Shown: positions 25,766 through 33,423, counted from the stretch's first letter. The stretch is 44,351 bases of DNA from Rhodocyclales bacterium (GCA_026399435.1 JAPLQX010000052.1:1-44351); one strand, 5' to 3'. Notes: a model not told the origin generated them from the sequence alone. Translations and numbers: made by a program.

Positions 25766-25794
25766 ATCGCCGTGGCGCCAGCGCCGACTCTTGG
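25766..25794 (+). repeat. Dispersed repeat family 1, copy 4
   Basis: On the plus strand it reads ATCGCCGTGG, then the core CGCCAGCGCCGACT and CTTGG, and ends eight bases before the acyl-CoA dehydrogenase ATG. Arms CCAA (25757-25760) and TTGG (25791-25794) flank it. The downstream gene has no Shine-Dalgarno. Confidence 0.8.
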
Positions 25795-25802
25795 GTTTCG
25801 CA

Positions 25803-27590
25803 ATGACTGAATACACCGCACCGCTCGCCGACATGCGCTTCCTGCTCAACGAGGTCGCGGGGCTCGCCGCAATCGCGCAACTGCCGGGCTGCGAGGAGGC
25901 GACGCCCGATCTGGTCGACGCCGTGCTGGAAGAAGCGGGCAAGTTCGCCAGCGGCGTGCTGGCGCCGCTCAACAGCTCCGGCGACCGAGCCGGCTGCTGC
26001 CTCGACGACGGCAAGGTCATCACGCCGCCAGGCTGGACCGAAGCCTATCGCCAGTTCGCCGCGGGCGGCTGGGTCGGCCTCGGACTCTCGCCCGAATACG
26101 GCGGCCAGGGCCTGCCCAAGTGCGTGGCGACGCCCGTCTGGGAAATGTGGTTCTCGGCCAATACCGCCTTCACCATGCTGCCTCAACTCAACACCGGCGA
26201 ATCCGAAGCGATCCTGCTTGCCGCCAGCGACGAACTCAAGGCGACCTATCTGCAAAAACTGGTGACGGGCGAATGGGGCGGCACCATGAACCTCACCGAG
26301 CCGCAGGCCGGCTCCGACCTCGCCGCGATCCGCACCCGCGCCGATCCGCAGGCGGACGGCAGCTATCGCATCGTCGGACAGAAGATTTTCATTTCCTACG
26401 GCGACCACGAGATCACGCCCAACATCGTGCACCTCGTGCTGGCGCGCCTGCCCGATGCGCCGCCGGGCGTGAAGGGCATTTCGATGTTCCTCGTGCCCAA
26501 GTTTCTGGTCAATCGTGATGGCAGCCTCGGCGCGCGGAACGACGTGCGCTGCGTCGGCCTCGAACACAAGCTGGGCATCCACGGCAGCCCGACCTGCGCC
26601 ATGAGCTTCGGCGCCAACGAAGGCGCGTCGGGCTGGATCATCGGCGAGCCGAACCGCGGCCTCGAGTACATGTTCATCATGATGAACGAGGCGCGCTTCG
26701 GCGTCGGCGTGCAGGGCGTCGGCATCGGCGAGCGCGCCTACCAGCAGGCGCTGGCCTTCGCCCGCGAGCGCGTACAGGGGCGCGACGCGGTGACCGGCGC
26801 CATCGGCCAGCCGATCATCAACCACCCGGACGTCAAGCGCATGCTGCTGACCATGCGCGCCCGCATCATGGCGGCGCGCGCGCTGGCCTACACGGCGGCA
26901 GGCTGGTTCGACGTCGCACGCCATTCACCCGACAAGACGGCGGCCGACAAGGCGAAGCGCTACGTCGACCTGCTGATGCCGGTGGTCAAGGGCTGGAGCA
27001 CCGAGCTGTGCCAGCAGGTCTGCTACGACGCGATCCAGGTCCACGGCGGCATGGGCTTCGTCGAGGAGACCGGCATCGCCCAGCACTATCGCGATGCGCG
27101 CATCATCACCATCTACGAAGGCACCACCGGCATCCAGGCCAACGACCTGGTCGGGCGCAAGCTGCTGCGCGAAAACGGCGCGACGCTGCGCGAGCTGATC
27201 GTCGAAATGCGCGGCGTCGCCGCCGAACTGGCGGCGAGCGACGGCATGCAGCCGCTGGCGACGCGGCTCGAAGAAGACATCGCCGCCCTCGAACGCGCGC
27301 TCGACTGGATTCTCGCCAACGGCCGCGATCGCTTGGCCGCCGTGCTGGCCGGCGCGGTGCCTTTCCTGAATCTGCTGGGCACCGTCTGCGGCAGTTGGCA
27401 ACTGGCACGCGTCGCACTGGCCGCCGCCAAGCCGGCGAACCAGGACGCCTACGACCCCGACTACCTGCGCGGCCTGCAGGAGCTGGCCCGCTTCCATGCC
27501 CACGCCCTCGCCGTGCAGGCCCCGGCGCTGGCTGCCGCCATAGTCGGCGCTGGCGAGACGGCGGCAGCCTTCGCCCGGGAGTCCTGCTGA
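25803..27590 (+). CDS. Acyl-CoA dehydrogenase, long form with C-terminal extension
   Basis: This 595-residue FAD enzyme is about 200 residues longer than classical acyl-CoA dehydrogenases. That length fits the group with an extra C-terminal domain, which includes 3-methylmercaptopropionyl-CoA dehydrogenase-like proteins. The signature segments are GGTMNLTEPQAGSDLAAIRTRA and IQVHGGMGFVEETGIAQHYRDARIITIYEGTTGIQ. The glutamate in IYEGTTG is a good catalytic-base candidate. In this operon it may oxidise saturated phenylpropanoyl-CoA to the enoyl-CoA. The ATG at 25803 follows a family-1 repeat, and another copy forms codons near the 3' end. Confidence 0.87.
   Translation: MTEYTAPLADMRFLLNEVAGLAAIAQLPGCEEATPDLVDAVLEEAGKFASGVLAPLNSSGDRAGCCLDDGKVITPPGWTEAYRQFAAGGWVGLGLSPEYGGQGLPKCVATPVWEMWFSANTAFTMLPQLNTGESEAILLAASDELKATYLQKLVTGEWGGTMNLTEPQAGSDLAAIRTRADPQADGSYRIVGQKIFISYGDHEITPNIVHLVLARLPDAPPGVKGISMFLVPKFLVNRDGSLGARNDVRCVGLEHKLGIHGSPTCAMSFGANEGASGWIIGEPNRGLEYMFIMMNEARFGVGVQGVGIGERAYQQALAFARERVQGRDAVTGAIGQPIINHPDVKRMLLTMRARIMAARALAYTAAGWFDVARHSPDKTAADKAKRYVDLLMPVVKGWSTELCQQVCYDAIQVHGGMGFVEETGIAQHYRDARIITIYEGTTGIQANDLVGRKLLRENGATLRELIVEMRGVAAELAASDGMQPLATRLEEDIAALERALDWILANGRDRLAAVLAGAVPFLNLLGTVCGSWQLARVALAAAKPANQDAYDPDYLRGLQELARFHAHALAVQAPALAAAIVGAGETAAAFARESC
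27530..27569 (-). repeat. Dispersed repeat family 1, copy 5 (inside coding sequence)
   Basis: The core CGCCAGCGCCGACT lies on the minus strand within the 3' end of the acyl-CoA dehydrogenase gene, coding for part of AAIVGAGETAAAFARESC. This copy is framed by a perfect 10-bp inverted repeat, GGCTGCCGCC and GGCGGCAGCC, with a 20-base loop. Confidence 0.7.
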
Positions 27591-27680
27591 TCCGCCGGCG
27601 ACGGCGATTGACCGCAGTCGAAGGCGCCGTGCATACTGCCGCACGACTCCTGAATTCCATTCCCTGACAAGAAGAAACCC

Positions 27681-28136
27681 ATGTCCGCCACCCGGTACTT
27701 CGAGAAGCACCAGCTGATCCGCTTTCACCATTGCGACCCCGCCGGCATCGTCTTCTATCCGGAATATCTGGTCATCATCGACGAGCTGATGGAAGACTGG
27801 TTCACCGAAGGCATGCACACCAGCTTTGCCGACCTGCACGCCAGGGAGCGTATCGGCGTCCCGGCGGCGCGCATCGAGGTCGATTTCCTCACGCCGAGCA
27901 GCATCGGCGACGTGCTCTGCCTGCGCCTCTTCGTCACCCGCATCGGCACCAAGTCCTTTACCCTGATGGTCGAGGCCAGCGTCGGCGAAATTGTGCGCCT
28001 GCGGGCCGTTCAGGTCCGCGTCGTTGCCAGCCTCGACGGCCTGCTCAGCATCCCGATCCCGGATTCCCTGCGGGCGAACCTGCAGCACTTTCTGGTCACC
28101 GAGGTGCACCATGGGCGCGAACCGACGGTGAGCTGA
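27681..28136 (+). CDS. 4-hydroxybenzoyl-CoA-type thioesterase
   Basis: This 151-residue hotdog-fold protein has the motif RFHHCDPAGIVFYPEYLVIIDELMEDWF near the N-terminus, with D19 in the position of the catalytic aspartate of 4-hydroxybenzoyl-CoA thioesterase. The length and motif make this one of the clearest thioesterase assignments possible without a search. In the operon it would release a hydroxybenzoate from its CoA ester after side-chain shortening. It starts 90 bases after the acyl-CoA dehydrogenase. Confidence 0.87.
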   Translation: MSATRYFEKHQLIRFHHCDPAGIVFYPEYLVIIDELMEDWFTEGMHTSFADLHARERIGVPAARIEVDFLTPSSIGDVLCLRLFVTRIGTKSFTLMVEASVGEIVRLRAVQVRVVASLDGLLSIPIPDSLRANLQHFLVTEVHHGREPTVS

Positions 28137-28165
28137 AGAAGGGCCCCGGCGGCACAAGGAGCGAC

Positions 28166-29146
28166 GTGAATCCGCCTCCGGTTTTCTTCGGCGCTTTTGA
28201 CCGCCACAACCTCGGCGACATCCTGCTCGCACATATGGCTGCCGCGGAGATCGGCGCCGACGACCGCGCGTTTGCCGGGCTGGCGACGCGGGACCTGACA
28301 GCCTGGGGCGGTCAGCGTGTTTCCCCGCTCGACTCATTCACGACGCCCCTGACCCTGATCCACGTCGGCGGAGAACTGCTCGACTGCGATGCGGCGCAGG
28401 CCGCCTACATGCTGGACGAGCCCCGGCTGCGCTGGCCGCGGCAGGCCCCCTACGTGGTCGCCAGGCACGAACTGCCGCCGGGCTCCGAGGTCGAGTTCCG
28501 CGCGGTCGGCGGCGTCGAACTGGCCGAACGCGACGAGACATTCCGCGACGAAGTATTGGCCGCATTGCGGGAAGCCCGCAGCTTGAGCGTGCGCGACCGC
28601 ACGACGCGGGCGCTGCTGAGCGCCGCCGGCATCGACGCCACGCTGGTGCCCGATCCGGTGACACGCATCGGGAAACTCTTCGGCGCGCGCATCCGCGCCA
28701 GGATCCAGCCCGGCGATCCCTATCTCGCGGTCCAGTTTGCCGCCGAGTGCGGCGACGACGCGACGCTGGCGGCGTTCGCCCGCGGCCTCGACCGTATCGG
28801 CCTGCCCGTAGTCCTGTTCCGCGCCGGAGCCGCACCATGGCACGATGCGCTCGAACCCTATCGCCGGCTTGCGGTCCGCCCGAAACTGCCGATGCAGATA
28901 TTCGAAGCGCTCGACGTGTGGGACATCTGCGCCCTGATCGCGGGAAGCAGCGGCTACATCGGCACCAGCCTGCACGGACGCCTCGTCGCCGAATCCTTCG
29001 GCGTGCCGGCACTCAGCCTCGAACGCAAGGCGGGGGCGGCGAAGAAACTGCGCGCCTACCTCGCGACCTGGTCGCCGGGTGAGGCGCCGCTCGCGCCGGA
29101 TGCTTTCGCCGACGGTGCGTTCGCTTTCCCGGCGAAAGAGCGATAA
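28166..29146 (+). CDS. Polysaccharide pyruvyl transferase-like protein
   Basis: This 326-residue protein starts at a GTG with an excellent AAGGAG five bases upstream. The opening (VFFGAFDRHNLGDILLAHMAA), the HVGGELL segment and the closing SSGYIGTSLHGRLVAESFGVPALSL match the pattern of the polysaccharide pyruvyl transferase family, where the late GTSLHG motif is conserved. Known members add pyruvate ketals to surface glycans. It is an odd neighbour for a catabolic operon and may simply be read through from it. It is separated from the thioesterase by 29 bases. The substrate is unknown. Confidence 0.75.
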   Translation: MNPPPVFFGAFDRHNLGDILLAHMAAAEIGADDRAFAGLATRDLTAWGGQRVSPLDSFTTPLTLIHVGGELLDCDAAQAAYMLDEPRLRWPRQAPYVVARHELPPGSEVEFRAVGGVELAERDETFRDEVLAALREARSLSVRDRTTRALLSAAGIDATLVPDPVTRIGKLFGARIRARIQPGDPYLAVQFAAECGDDATLAAFARGLDRIGLPVVLFRAGAAPWHDALEPYRRLAVRPKLPMQIFEALDVWDICALIAGSSGYIGTSLHGRLVAESFGVPALSLERKAGAAKKLRAYLATWSPGEAPLAPDAFADGAFAFPAKER

Positions 29147-29190
29147 GGGATCATCGGCTGCGGACTCATTTGCGCGGCCTTGGACGTTTC

Positions 29191-29224
29191 CAAGAAGTCG
29201 GCGCTGGCGGGACGGCGATTCTTG
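29191..29224 (-). repeat. Dispersed repeat family 1, copy 6
   Basis: On the minus strand it reads ATCGCCGTCC, then the core CGCCAGCGCCGACT and TTCTTGG. Terminal arms CAAGAA (29191-29196) and TTCTTG (29219-29224) are perfect, the longest arms of the intergenic copies. Confidence 0.8.
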
Positions 29225-29380
29225 CGGGCAAGGAAATCACTTCGGTGCGGACCCCATTCGTCACTTGCTGATGCGGTGACACGTTACGGAACTGACAGTG
29301 CGTTCCGGCCGCCGTATCACCAGTACCGACTCTTCATGAATGACCTGCCGGTTTGTGCCCGAAGCCGCCACTAGCAAACA

Positions 29381-29430
29381 TTGGAAGCGGTCGTTCCTCG
29401 AGAAAGTTGAAAATTTGGAAGTGGTCGTTC
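29381..29430 (+). repeat. Two 16-base direct repeats
   Basis: TTGGAAGCGGTCGTTC (29381-29396) and TTGGAAGTGGTCGTTC (29415-29430) differ at one base and start 34 bases apart. No function is evident. Confidence 0.6.
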
Positions 29431-29477
29431 GTATTGCTCCACCATCTATTCCTTGAGTGATTGACAATAACTCGGTC

Positions 29478-29933
29478 CTATTGAATCGACGTTGGCACCA
29501 GTTTGTTGTCAACCTGCTTTACGCCCGCGACAGCGGCGGCCAATTTCCCGGCCTTGTCACTGCTTGACGATGTATCGACCGATCCGGTCAGCGTTACCAC
29601 GCCCTGTACCGTATCGACACTGATTTGAAGTGTCCTGAGGCCTGGCTCGGCAAATATGGAAGCCTTGACCTTGGCCGTAATCTCGGTGTCCTCAATGGCT
29701 ACGCCGGCCTTTACGCCCTGCTCGCCAAGCTTTTCGCCGACCTTGTCCGCGGCTTCGCCCATCTTCCGGCCTGCGGCGTCAGCGGTCTGGTCGATCTTCC
29801 TGCCCGCAGCATCAACCGTCAGGTCAATTTTCCGGCCTGCGGTCTCTGCCGGGCCCGGCTTGTCGCATGCGGCGAGCCCACCAAGCATCAGTATCGAAAG
29901 CCCAAGCAATTTCCAGCTCTTCGAGATTTTCAT
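29478..29933 (-). CDS. BON-domain lipoprotein with repeat linker
   Basis: This 151-residue lipoprotein has a lipobox LAAC with the lipidated cysteine at 23. The next 45 residues repeat an 11-residue theme (DLTVDAAGRKI, DQTADAAGRKM, GEAADKVGEKL), likely an amphipathic helix lying on the membrane or peptidoglycan. The C-terminal BON domain spans about 75-148 (TEITAKVKASIFAEPGLRTLQISVDTVQGVVTLTG). BON proteins of the OsmY/DolP type bind phospholipid and protect the envelope under stress. The ATG at 29933 has AAAGGAAAA upstream. A shared regulatory site lies 127 bases upstream. The N-terminal CDKPGPAETAG resembles the small lipoprotein at 31385. Confidence 0.85.
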   Translation of the reverse strand: MKISKSWKLLGLSILMLGGLAACDKPGPAETAGRKIDLTVDAAGRKIDQTADAAGRKMGEAADKVGEKLGEQGVKAGVAIEDTEITAKVKASIFAEPGLRTLQISVDTVQGVVTLTGSVDTSSSSDKAGKLAAAVAGVKQVDNKLVPTSIQ

Positions 29934-30060
29934 TTCGATTTTCCTTTCAGGTTCATTCATGTCGCCGAAATACAAATCCGCAAATGACTGGCATATCAAG
30001 TGAAGAACTTCACACAGTTCTGAAGCAGATATCGGCAAGTCTACGCAGACCAGAGAGGTC

Positions 30061-30080
30061 GTCCGTACGCCAACGCACAC
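30061..30080 (-). promoter_or_regulatory. Shared palindromic site, copy A (BON lipoprotein)
   Basis: On the minus strand it reads GTGTGCGTTGGCGTACGGAC: half-sites GTGCG and CGTAC with a 4-base centre and the GGAC tail. It is 127 bases from the lipoprotein start. Confidence 0.65.
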
Positions 30081-30122
30081 AGAAATGTCCCCTTGCGTTG
30101 GCGACTGATGCGGTCGTGTGCA

Positions 30123-30142
30123 ATGCGCGCTAGCGCACAGAG
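30123..30142 (+). promoter_or_regulatory. Shared palindromic site, copy B (OmpA-like)
   Basis: ATGCGCGCTAGCGCACAGAG has half-sites GCGCG and CGCAC with a 4-base centre. It is 128 bases from the OmpA-like start and nearly identical to copy E at 31806. Confidence 0.7.
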
Positions 30143-30270
30143 ATAGTTTCGGATTCGAGGAATGATGGCGGTATTGGCTGTCAGTATCTCGCCGCTTCTG
30201 CCGGCAGTCGAAGGAACAAATCAACCAGAAGACGGAAACTGACGCACACTTTTATGGATCGGAAATTACC

Positions 30271-30948
30271 ATGACCTACGCATTGAACAAAAACCAATTG
30301 GCTCTGGCCGTATCGTGCGCCCTGGCGCTGGGCCTGATGTCCGGCGCGGCAAGCGCGCAATCGAATCCGACGAAAGAGGGATACGTCGTTGATCAGCGTG
30401 GCGATGTCGTCAAAAACGGCACTGGCCTGTGCTGGCATACCGGGTACTGGACGCCGGCGCTGGCGATCGAAGAATGCGATCCCGATCTGGTGAAAAAACC
30501 CATGGCCAAGGCCGCCGAACCGGCGCAAAAACTCGCCGCAGCGCCCGTCGCGGCGCCCAAGCCCGCCGCCGAGCGCGTCAAGCTGAATGCCGATACGCTG
30601 TTCGACTTCAACAAGGCGGTCCTGCGTCCGGCCGGAAAAGATGCACTGGATGCCTTCTACGCCCGCACCAAGGACATCAATCCGGAAGTGATCACCGCGA
30701 CCGGCCACGCCGACCGCTTTGGTTCCAACAGCTACAACCAGAGCCTCTCCGAGCGACGGGCCATGGCCGTGAAGACCTACCTGATGGGCAAGGGCATTGC
30801 GGACAACCGTATCTCCACCGAAGGCAGGGGTGAGACGCAGCCGGTAACCAAGCCTGATGAATGCAAAGGCGCCAAGAGCGCCAAGGTAATCGCCTGCCTG
30901 CAGCCTGATCGTCGCGTCGACATCGAAGTCATAGGCACCCGCAAGTAG
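30271..30948 (+). CDS. OmpA-family outer membrane / peptidoglycan-binding protein
   Basis: This 225-residue protein has a signal peptide (about 1-29, ending AASA), an Ala/Pro/Lys-rich linker (about 78-98) and a C-terminal OmpA-like domain (about 105-222). The domain contains TLFDFNKAVLRPAG and the binding segment TGHADRFGSNSYNQSLSERRAMAVKTYL, which in the family binds meso-diaminopimelate of peptidoglycan. There is no N-terminal beta-barrel, so it is a short periplasmic tether. A central CWHTGYWTPALAIEECDP stretch with two cysteines may form a disulfide. Confidence 0.9.
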   Translation: MTYALNKNQLALAVSCALALGLMSGAASAQSNPTKEGYVVDQRGDVVKNGTGLCWHTGYWTPALAIEECDPDLVKKPMAKAAEPAQKLAAAPVAAPKPAAERVKLNADTLFDFNKAVLRPAGKDALDAFYARTKDINPEVITATGHADRFGSNSYNQSLSERRAMAVKTYLMGKGIADNRISTEGRGETQPVTKPDECKGAKSAKVIACLQPDRRVDIEVIGTRK

Positions 30949-30951
30949 CCT

Positions 30952-30995
30952 CCGGGCAGTGCTGCCGTATCAGGAGATGATGCGGCAGTACCACC
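30952..30995 (+). terminator. Hairpin after the OmpA-like gene
   Basis: GTGCTGCCGTAT (30959-30970) and ATGCGGCAGTAC (30980-30991) pair over 12 positions if two G-U pairs are allowed. It lies just after the stop and has no T-run, so it may attenuate transcription rather than stop it. Confidence 0.5.
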
Positions 30996-31041
30996 GGAAA
31001 GTGAGAACCTGAAGTTCAATTACTTACAAAGAGGTAATCCA

Positions 31042-31257
31042 ATGAAAACGATACAGAGATTTACGCGCAGTGCAGTAACCGCCGTCATGCTGGTGGGTCT
31101 GGTTGGTTGTGCCGGCATGTCGTCGCAGGACAAGAACACCGCGGTCGGTGCCGGCGCCGGAGCAGTCGTAGGGGCTGTTCTTACCGGGGGCAGTACGGTT
31201 GGAACGGTTGGCGGTGCGGCTGCCGGCGGCATCATCGGGCACGAACTCAAGAAATGA
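31042..31257 (+). CDS. OsmB-like glycine-zipper lipoprotein
   Basis: This 71-residue protein has a lipobox ending at C23 (LVGLVGC) and then a glycine-zipper helix (AVGAGAGAVVGAVLTGGSTVGTVGGAAAGGIIG) of the type found in OsmB and SlyB. Small proteins of this kind sit in the outer membrane and are induced by osmotic or envelope stress. AAAGAGGT lies eight bases before the ATG. It follows the OmpA-like gene by 93 bases and has no own copy of the shared site, so it may be transcribed from the upstream promoter. Confidence 0.85.
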   Translation: MKTIQRFTRSAVTAVMLVGLVGCAGMSSQDKNTAVGAGAGAVVGAVLTGGSTVGTVGGAAAGGIIGHELKK

Positions 31258-31258
31258 C

Positions 31259-31312
31259 GACAGGCATGCGGCGGACCTGACCATTGCGGTCATTTCGCCG
31301 CATCTGCTTGTC
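31259..31312 (+). terminator. Nested hairpin between two small lipoprotein genes
   Basis: ATGCGGCG (31266-31273) pairs with CGCCGCAT (31296-31303), and inside it TGACC pairs with GGTCA. The outer flanks GACAGGC and GCTTGTC nearly pair too. No T-run follows. Confidence 0.5.
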
Positions 31313-31384
31313 ATGCCAAGGCAATGGCCAGATCGACCGCAAGGTCGCGCTGGCTTTCGAACGAATCAACACGAGAGAAAATAT

Positions 31385-31576
31385 ATGAAACCTGGCGAGA
31401 TTGTCAGAACGGTTCTGGTCGCGGGTGCAATGCTTCTTGCGCTTTCTGCTTGCGAAAAGGAAGGACCGGCAGAGCGGGCCGGCAAGGAAGCTGACAAGGC
31501 CATGGCTGATGTCGGCAAGCAGATCGAAAAAGCCGGCGAGAGCATCCAGGGCGCGGCGAAAGGCGAGAAGAAATAG
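31385..31576 (+). CDS. Small lipoprotein, entericidin-like
   Basis: This 63-residue protein has a signal peptide and lipobox ending at C23 (LLALSAC), then a short charged helix (EKEGPAERAGKEADKAMADVGKQIEKAGESIQGAAKGEKK). The region after the cysteine matches the start of the mature BON lipoprotein at 29478 (CDKPGPAETAGRKID), so the two seem to share an N-terminal module. The Lys-rich amphipathic tail recalls entericidin-type lipoproteins. The ATG has GAGAG upstream. The function is unknown. Confidence 0.75.
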   Translation: MKPGEIVRTVLVAGAMLLALSACEKEGPAERAGKEADKAMADVGKQIEKAGESIQGAAKGEKK

Positions 31577-31915
31577 ATACTCCGCCTGGGCGTGAAGCAT
31601 CTGCTTTCGGACTCAATGGAAATCAGGAGCTTCGCCATTCAGGAAACCCAGCGGCGCCCGTGATCGTGAATGAATGAGGTGCGCCCGCGGCGTCAGGAGC
31701 AGATTCGATGCGATGAAAGTCGGCGATGACGATACGGCGATTTTTGGTCCTTTTGGGTCGTTGGGCCGAAAAGCCGGCACGGCTTCACCGAAATGTTTCC
31801 GCACTATGCGCGATAGCGCACAGAGCCCGGCGCGACATGAGGCCACAGTGGCGTCGCGTTCCGGCAAATTTCTGCAATGTGGCGCATTCGATCCGATTCA
31901 TTCAAGGAGAACTTT
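31577..31915. other. Intergenic region before the PA2779-like gene
   Basis: This 339-base spacer contains the shared palindrome at 31806-31825, and after it 90 bases of presumed promoter and leader ending in a strong AAGGAG. I see no gene in the first 220 bases. Confidence 0.55.
31806..31825 (+). promoter_or_regulatory. Shared palindromic site, copy E (PA2779-like)
   Basis: ATGCGCGATAGCGCACAGAG differs from copy B at a single base. It lies 90 bases before the PA2779-like start. Confidence 0.7.
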
Positions 31916-32269
31916 ATGAATACCGCTTTCAAGAAGTTGATTTGCCGCTTTTTCGCCGTTGCGCTGATTACGCTGCCATTCCAGACCGGACAGGCAAGCA
32001 TGATCGGCACCGATCAAGTGGCTGCCGCCGCGGTGGCGAAGGGTGATCGCACCCTGGTACTTGGCTACCTGAGCCGCTCGCAGACCGTCAGCGAGTTTCA
32101 GGCCCTCGGCCTCGATGCGCAGGAAGCCAGTGCTCGCGTTGCCGCGATGACGGATGCTGAAGTCGGCACCCTTGCCGGACAGATCAATGCGGTTCCCGCC
32201 GGCGGCGATGGTCTGGTTGCGCTGATCCTGGTCGTGTTCTTCATCTGGTACTTTGCATTCCGTCGCTAG
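31916..32269 (+). CDS. PA2779-family membrane protein
   Basis: This 117-residue protein has a signal sequence or first helix (about 6-27, ending GQASM) and a C-terminal membrane helix (GLVALILVVFFIWYFAFRR). The middle (VLGYLSRSQTVSEFQALGLDAQEASARVAAMTDAEVGTLAGQINAVPAG) is the conserved part of the PA2779 family. The function is unknown, but the family is regularly encoded next to a PA2778-type C39-like peptidase, as here. CAAGGAG is well placed before the ATG. Confidence 0.85.
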   Translation: MNTAFKKLICRFFAVALITLPFQTGQASMIGTDQVAAAAVAKGDRTLVLGYLSRSQTVSEFQALGLDAQEASARVAAMTDAEVGTLAGQINAVPAGGDGLVALILVVFFIWYFAFRR

Positions 32270-32318
32270 AAATCGTGTCGCGCAAGACTCATCGCAGCAT
32301 GCACTGATTGCAGCCTTC

Positions 32319-33302
32319 ATGGGCTTGAATTCGTTTGTCTGGTATCGGCGCGCCCGCCTCACGGCGGGCGTGTTGCTGCTGTTCGCCGGGTTAAGCGGCT
32401 GCGCGTCGCTCGTGCCGCAGACCATGGGCTTGCGCGCAACGTGGCCGGCCGATGTCGCGGTCAAGGCCGAAAACACCGAAGTGCCCTTCTTCGCTCAGAA
32501 GGAGTATCAATGCGGCCCCGCCGCTTTGGCGACCACGCTAGTCAACGCGGGCGCACCCGTCACTCCCGACGAACTCCTGAAACTCGTTTACCTGCCTGGG
32601 CGCCAAGGCAGCCTGCAGATCGAAATGCTTGCCGCACCCCGCCACTACAGCATCATCTCATACCAGCTCGCATCAAGCTTCGATGCATTGCTGCAGGAGG
32701 TGGCAGCGGGAAATCCGGTCATCGTCCTGCAGGATATCGGGCTTGGGCCGTTCACCGATTGGCACTATGCAGTCGTCGTCGGCTTCGACTACCCGGCGGG
32801 CGAACTCTACCTGCGCTCCGGTGAGACGCGGCGCTTGGCCATTCCCTTCACGATTTTCGAGTACACGTGGAAGCGGAGCAATTATTGGGCGATGGTCGCA
32901 CTGCCGCCCGGTCGCATCCCGGCCAGCGCCGGCGAGGCGGACTATCTGGCCGCTATCTCCGCCATGGAGTCGGTCGGCAAGCCCGCTGCCGCGGTGCTGG
33001 CCTATTCGGCATTTCTCCTGCGCTGGCCGGGCAATGTTGGCGCCAGCATCGGCCTGGCGAATCGGCACTACGCACTGGGAGCTCTGGCGGATGCGGAAGC
33101 TGCATTGCAGCGGGCAGCCGAACACCATCCCGAGTCAGTGCCCGTGCTGAACAATCTGGCCCAGGTACTCTCGGATATCGGACGCAACAAGGAGGCTCTG
33201 GCACTTGTCGAACGGGCGGCGCAAGTCGAAGGAAGTCCGTTTGCCGGGGCCGTGGGCGAAACCCGCGCGCTCGTCTTGCAGCGCATGGGCAAGAACAGAT
33301 AG
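32319..33302 (+). CDS. PA2778-family C39-like peptidase lipoprotein with TPR
   Basis: This 327-residue protein has a lipobox ending at C28 (LFAGLSGC). A C39-like papain-fold domain follows, with C65 in EYQCGPAALA and H149 in DWHYAVVVG, a plausible Cys-His pair. The C-terminal half (about 215-325) has tetratricopeptide repeats (NVGASIGLANRHYALGALADAEAALQRA, PVLNNLAQVLSDIGRNKEALALVERA). The usual C39 job is cleavage at double-glycine leaders during peptide export. For this family the substrate is unknown. A TTG start at 32253 would overlap the PA2779 gene; the ATG at 32319 gives a better lipoprotein signal, though neither has a clear Shine-Dalgarno. Confidence 0.82.
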   Translation: MGLNSFVWYRRARLTAGVLLLFAGLSGCASLVPQTMGLRATWPADVAVKAENTEVPFFAQKEYQCGPAALATTLVNAGAPVTPDELLKLVYLPGRQGSLQIEMLAAPRHYSIISYQLASSFDALLQEVAAGNPVIVLQDIGLGPFTDWHYAVVVGFDYPAGELYLRSGETRRLAIPFTIFEYTWKRSNYWAMVALPPGRIPASAGEADYLAAISAMESVGKPAAAVLAYSAFLLRWPGNVGASIGLANRHYALGALADAEAALQRAAEHHPESVPVLNNLAQVLSDIGRNKEALALVERAAQVEGSPFAGAVGETRALVLQRMGKNR

Positions 33303-33329
33303 CCCATAGCCCGCGCGTGGCGGATTCCA

Positions 33330-33349
33330 ATGTGCGGTATCGCACGGAC
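33330..33349 (+). promoter_or_regulatory. Shared palindromic site, copy G (RcnB/CigR-like)
   Basis: ATGTGCGGTATCGCACGGAC has half-sites GTGCG and CGCAC, which form a perfect inverted repeat around GTAT. It lies 74 bases before the start codon. Confidence 0.7.
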
Positions 33350-33423
33350 AGGCCTGCCCGCAGCAGTTACGCTGGGTTTTGGACGGATTGCCGATCCAGA
33401 CAACTTAATTCCGGAGATCCAAC

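Larger units (their letters stand above)
29147..29477. other. Intergenic with repeats, no gene
   Basis: This 331-base spacer lies between two convergent genes. It holds a family-1 repeat copy (29191-29224) and two 16-base direct repeats (29381 and 29415). I see no coding sequence and no T-rich terminator. Confidence 0.6.
29934..30270. other. Divergent promoter region with two regulatory palindromes
   Basis: This 337-base spacer separates the BON lipoprotein and the OmpA-like gene. It carries one copy of the shared palindrome facing each gene (30061-30080 minus, 30123-30142 plus), at nearly the same distance from the two start codons (127 and 128 bases). I see no small gene. Confidence 0.65.

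Noticed and set aside
24762-26924. Minus-strand open frame of 720 codons across the crotonase, amidohydrolase and acyl-CoA dehydrogenase genes
   Set aside because: It is antisense to three clear enzymes and looks like codon-bias read-through.
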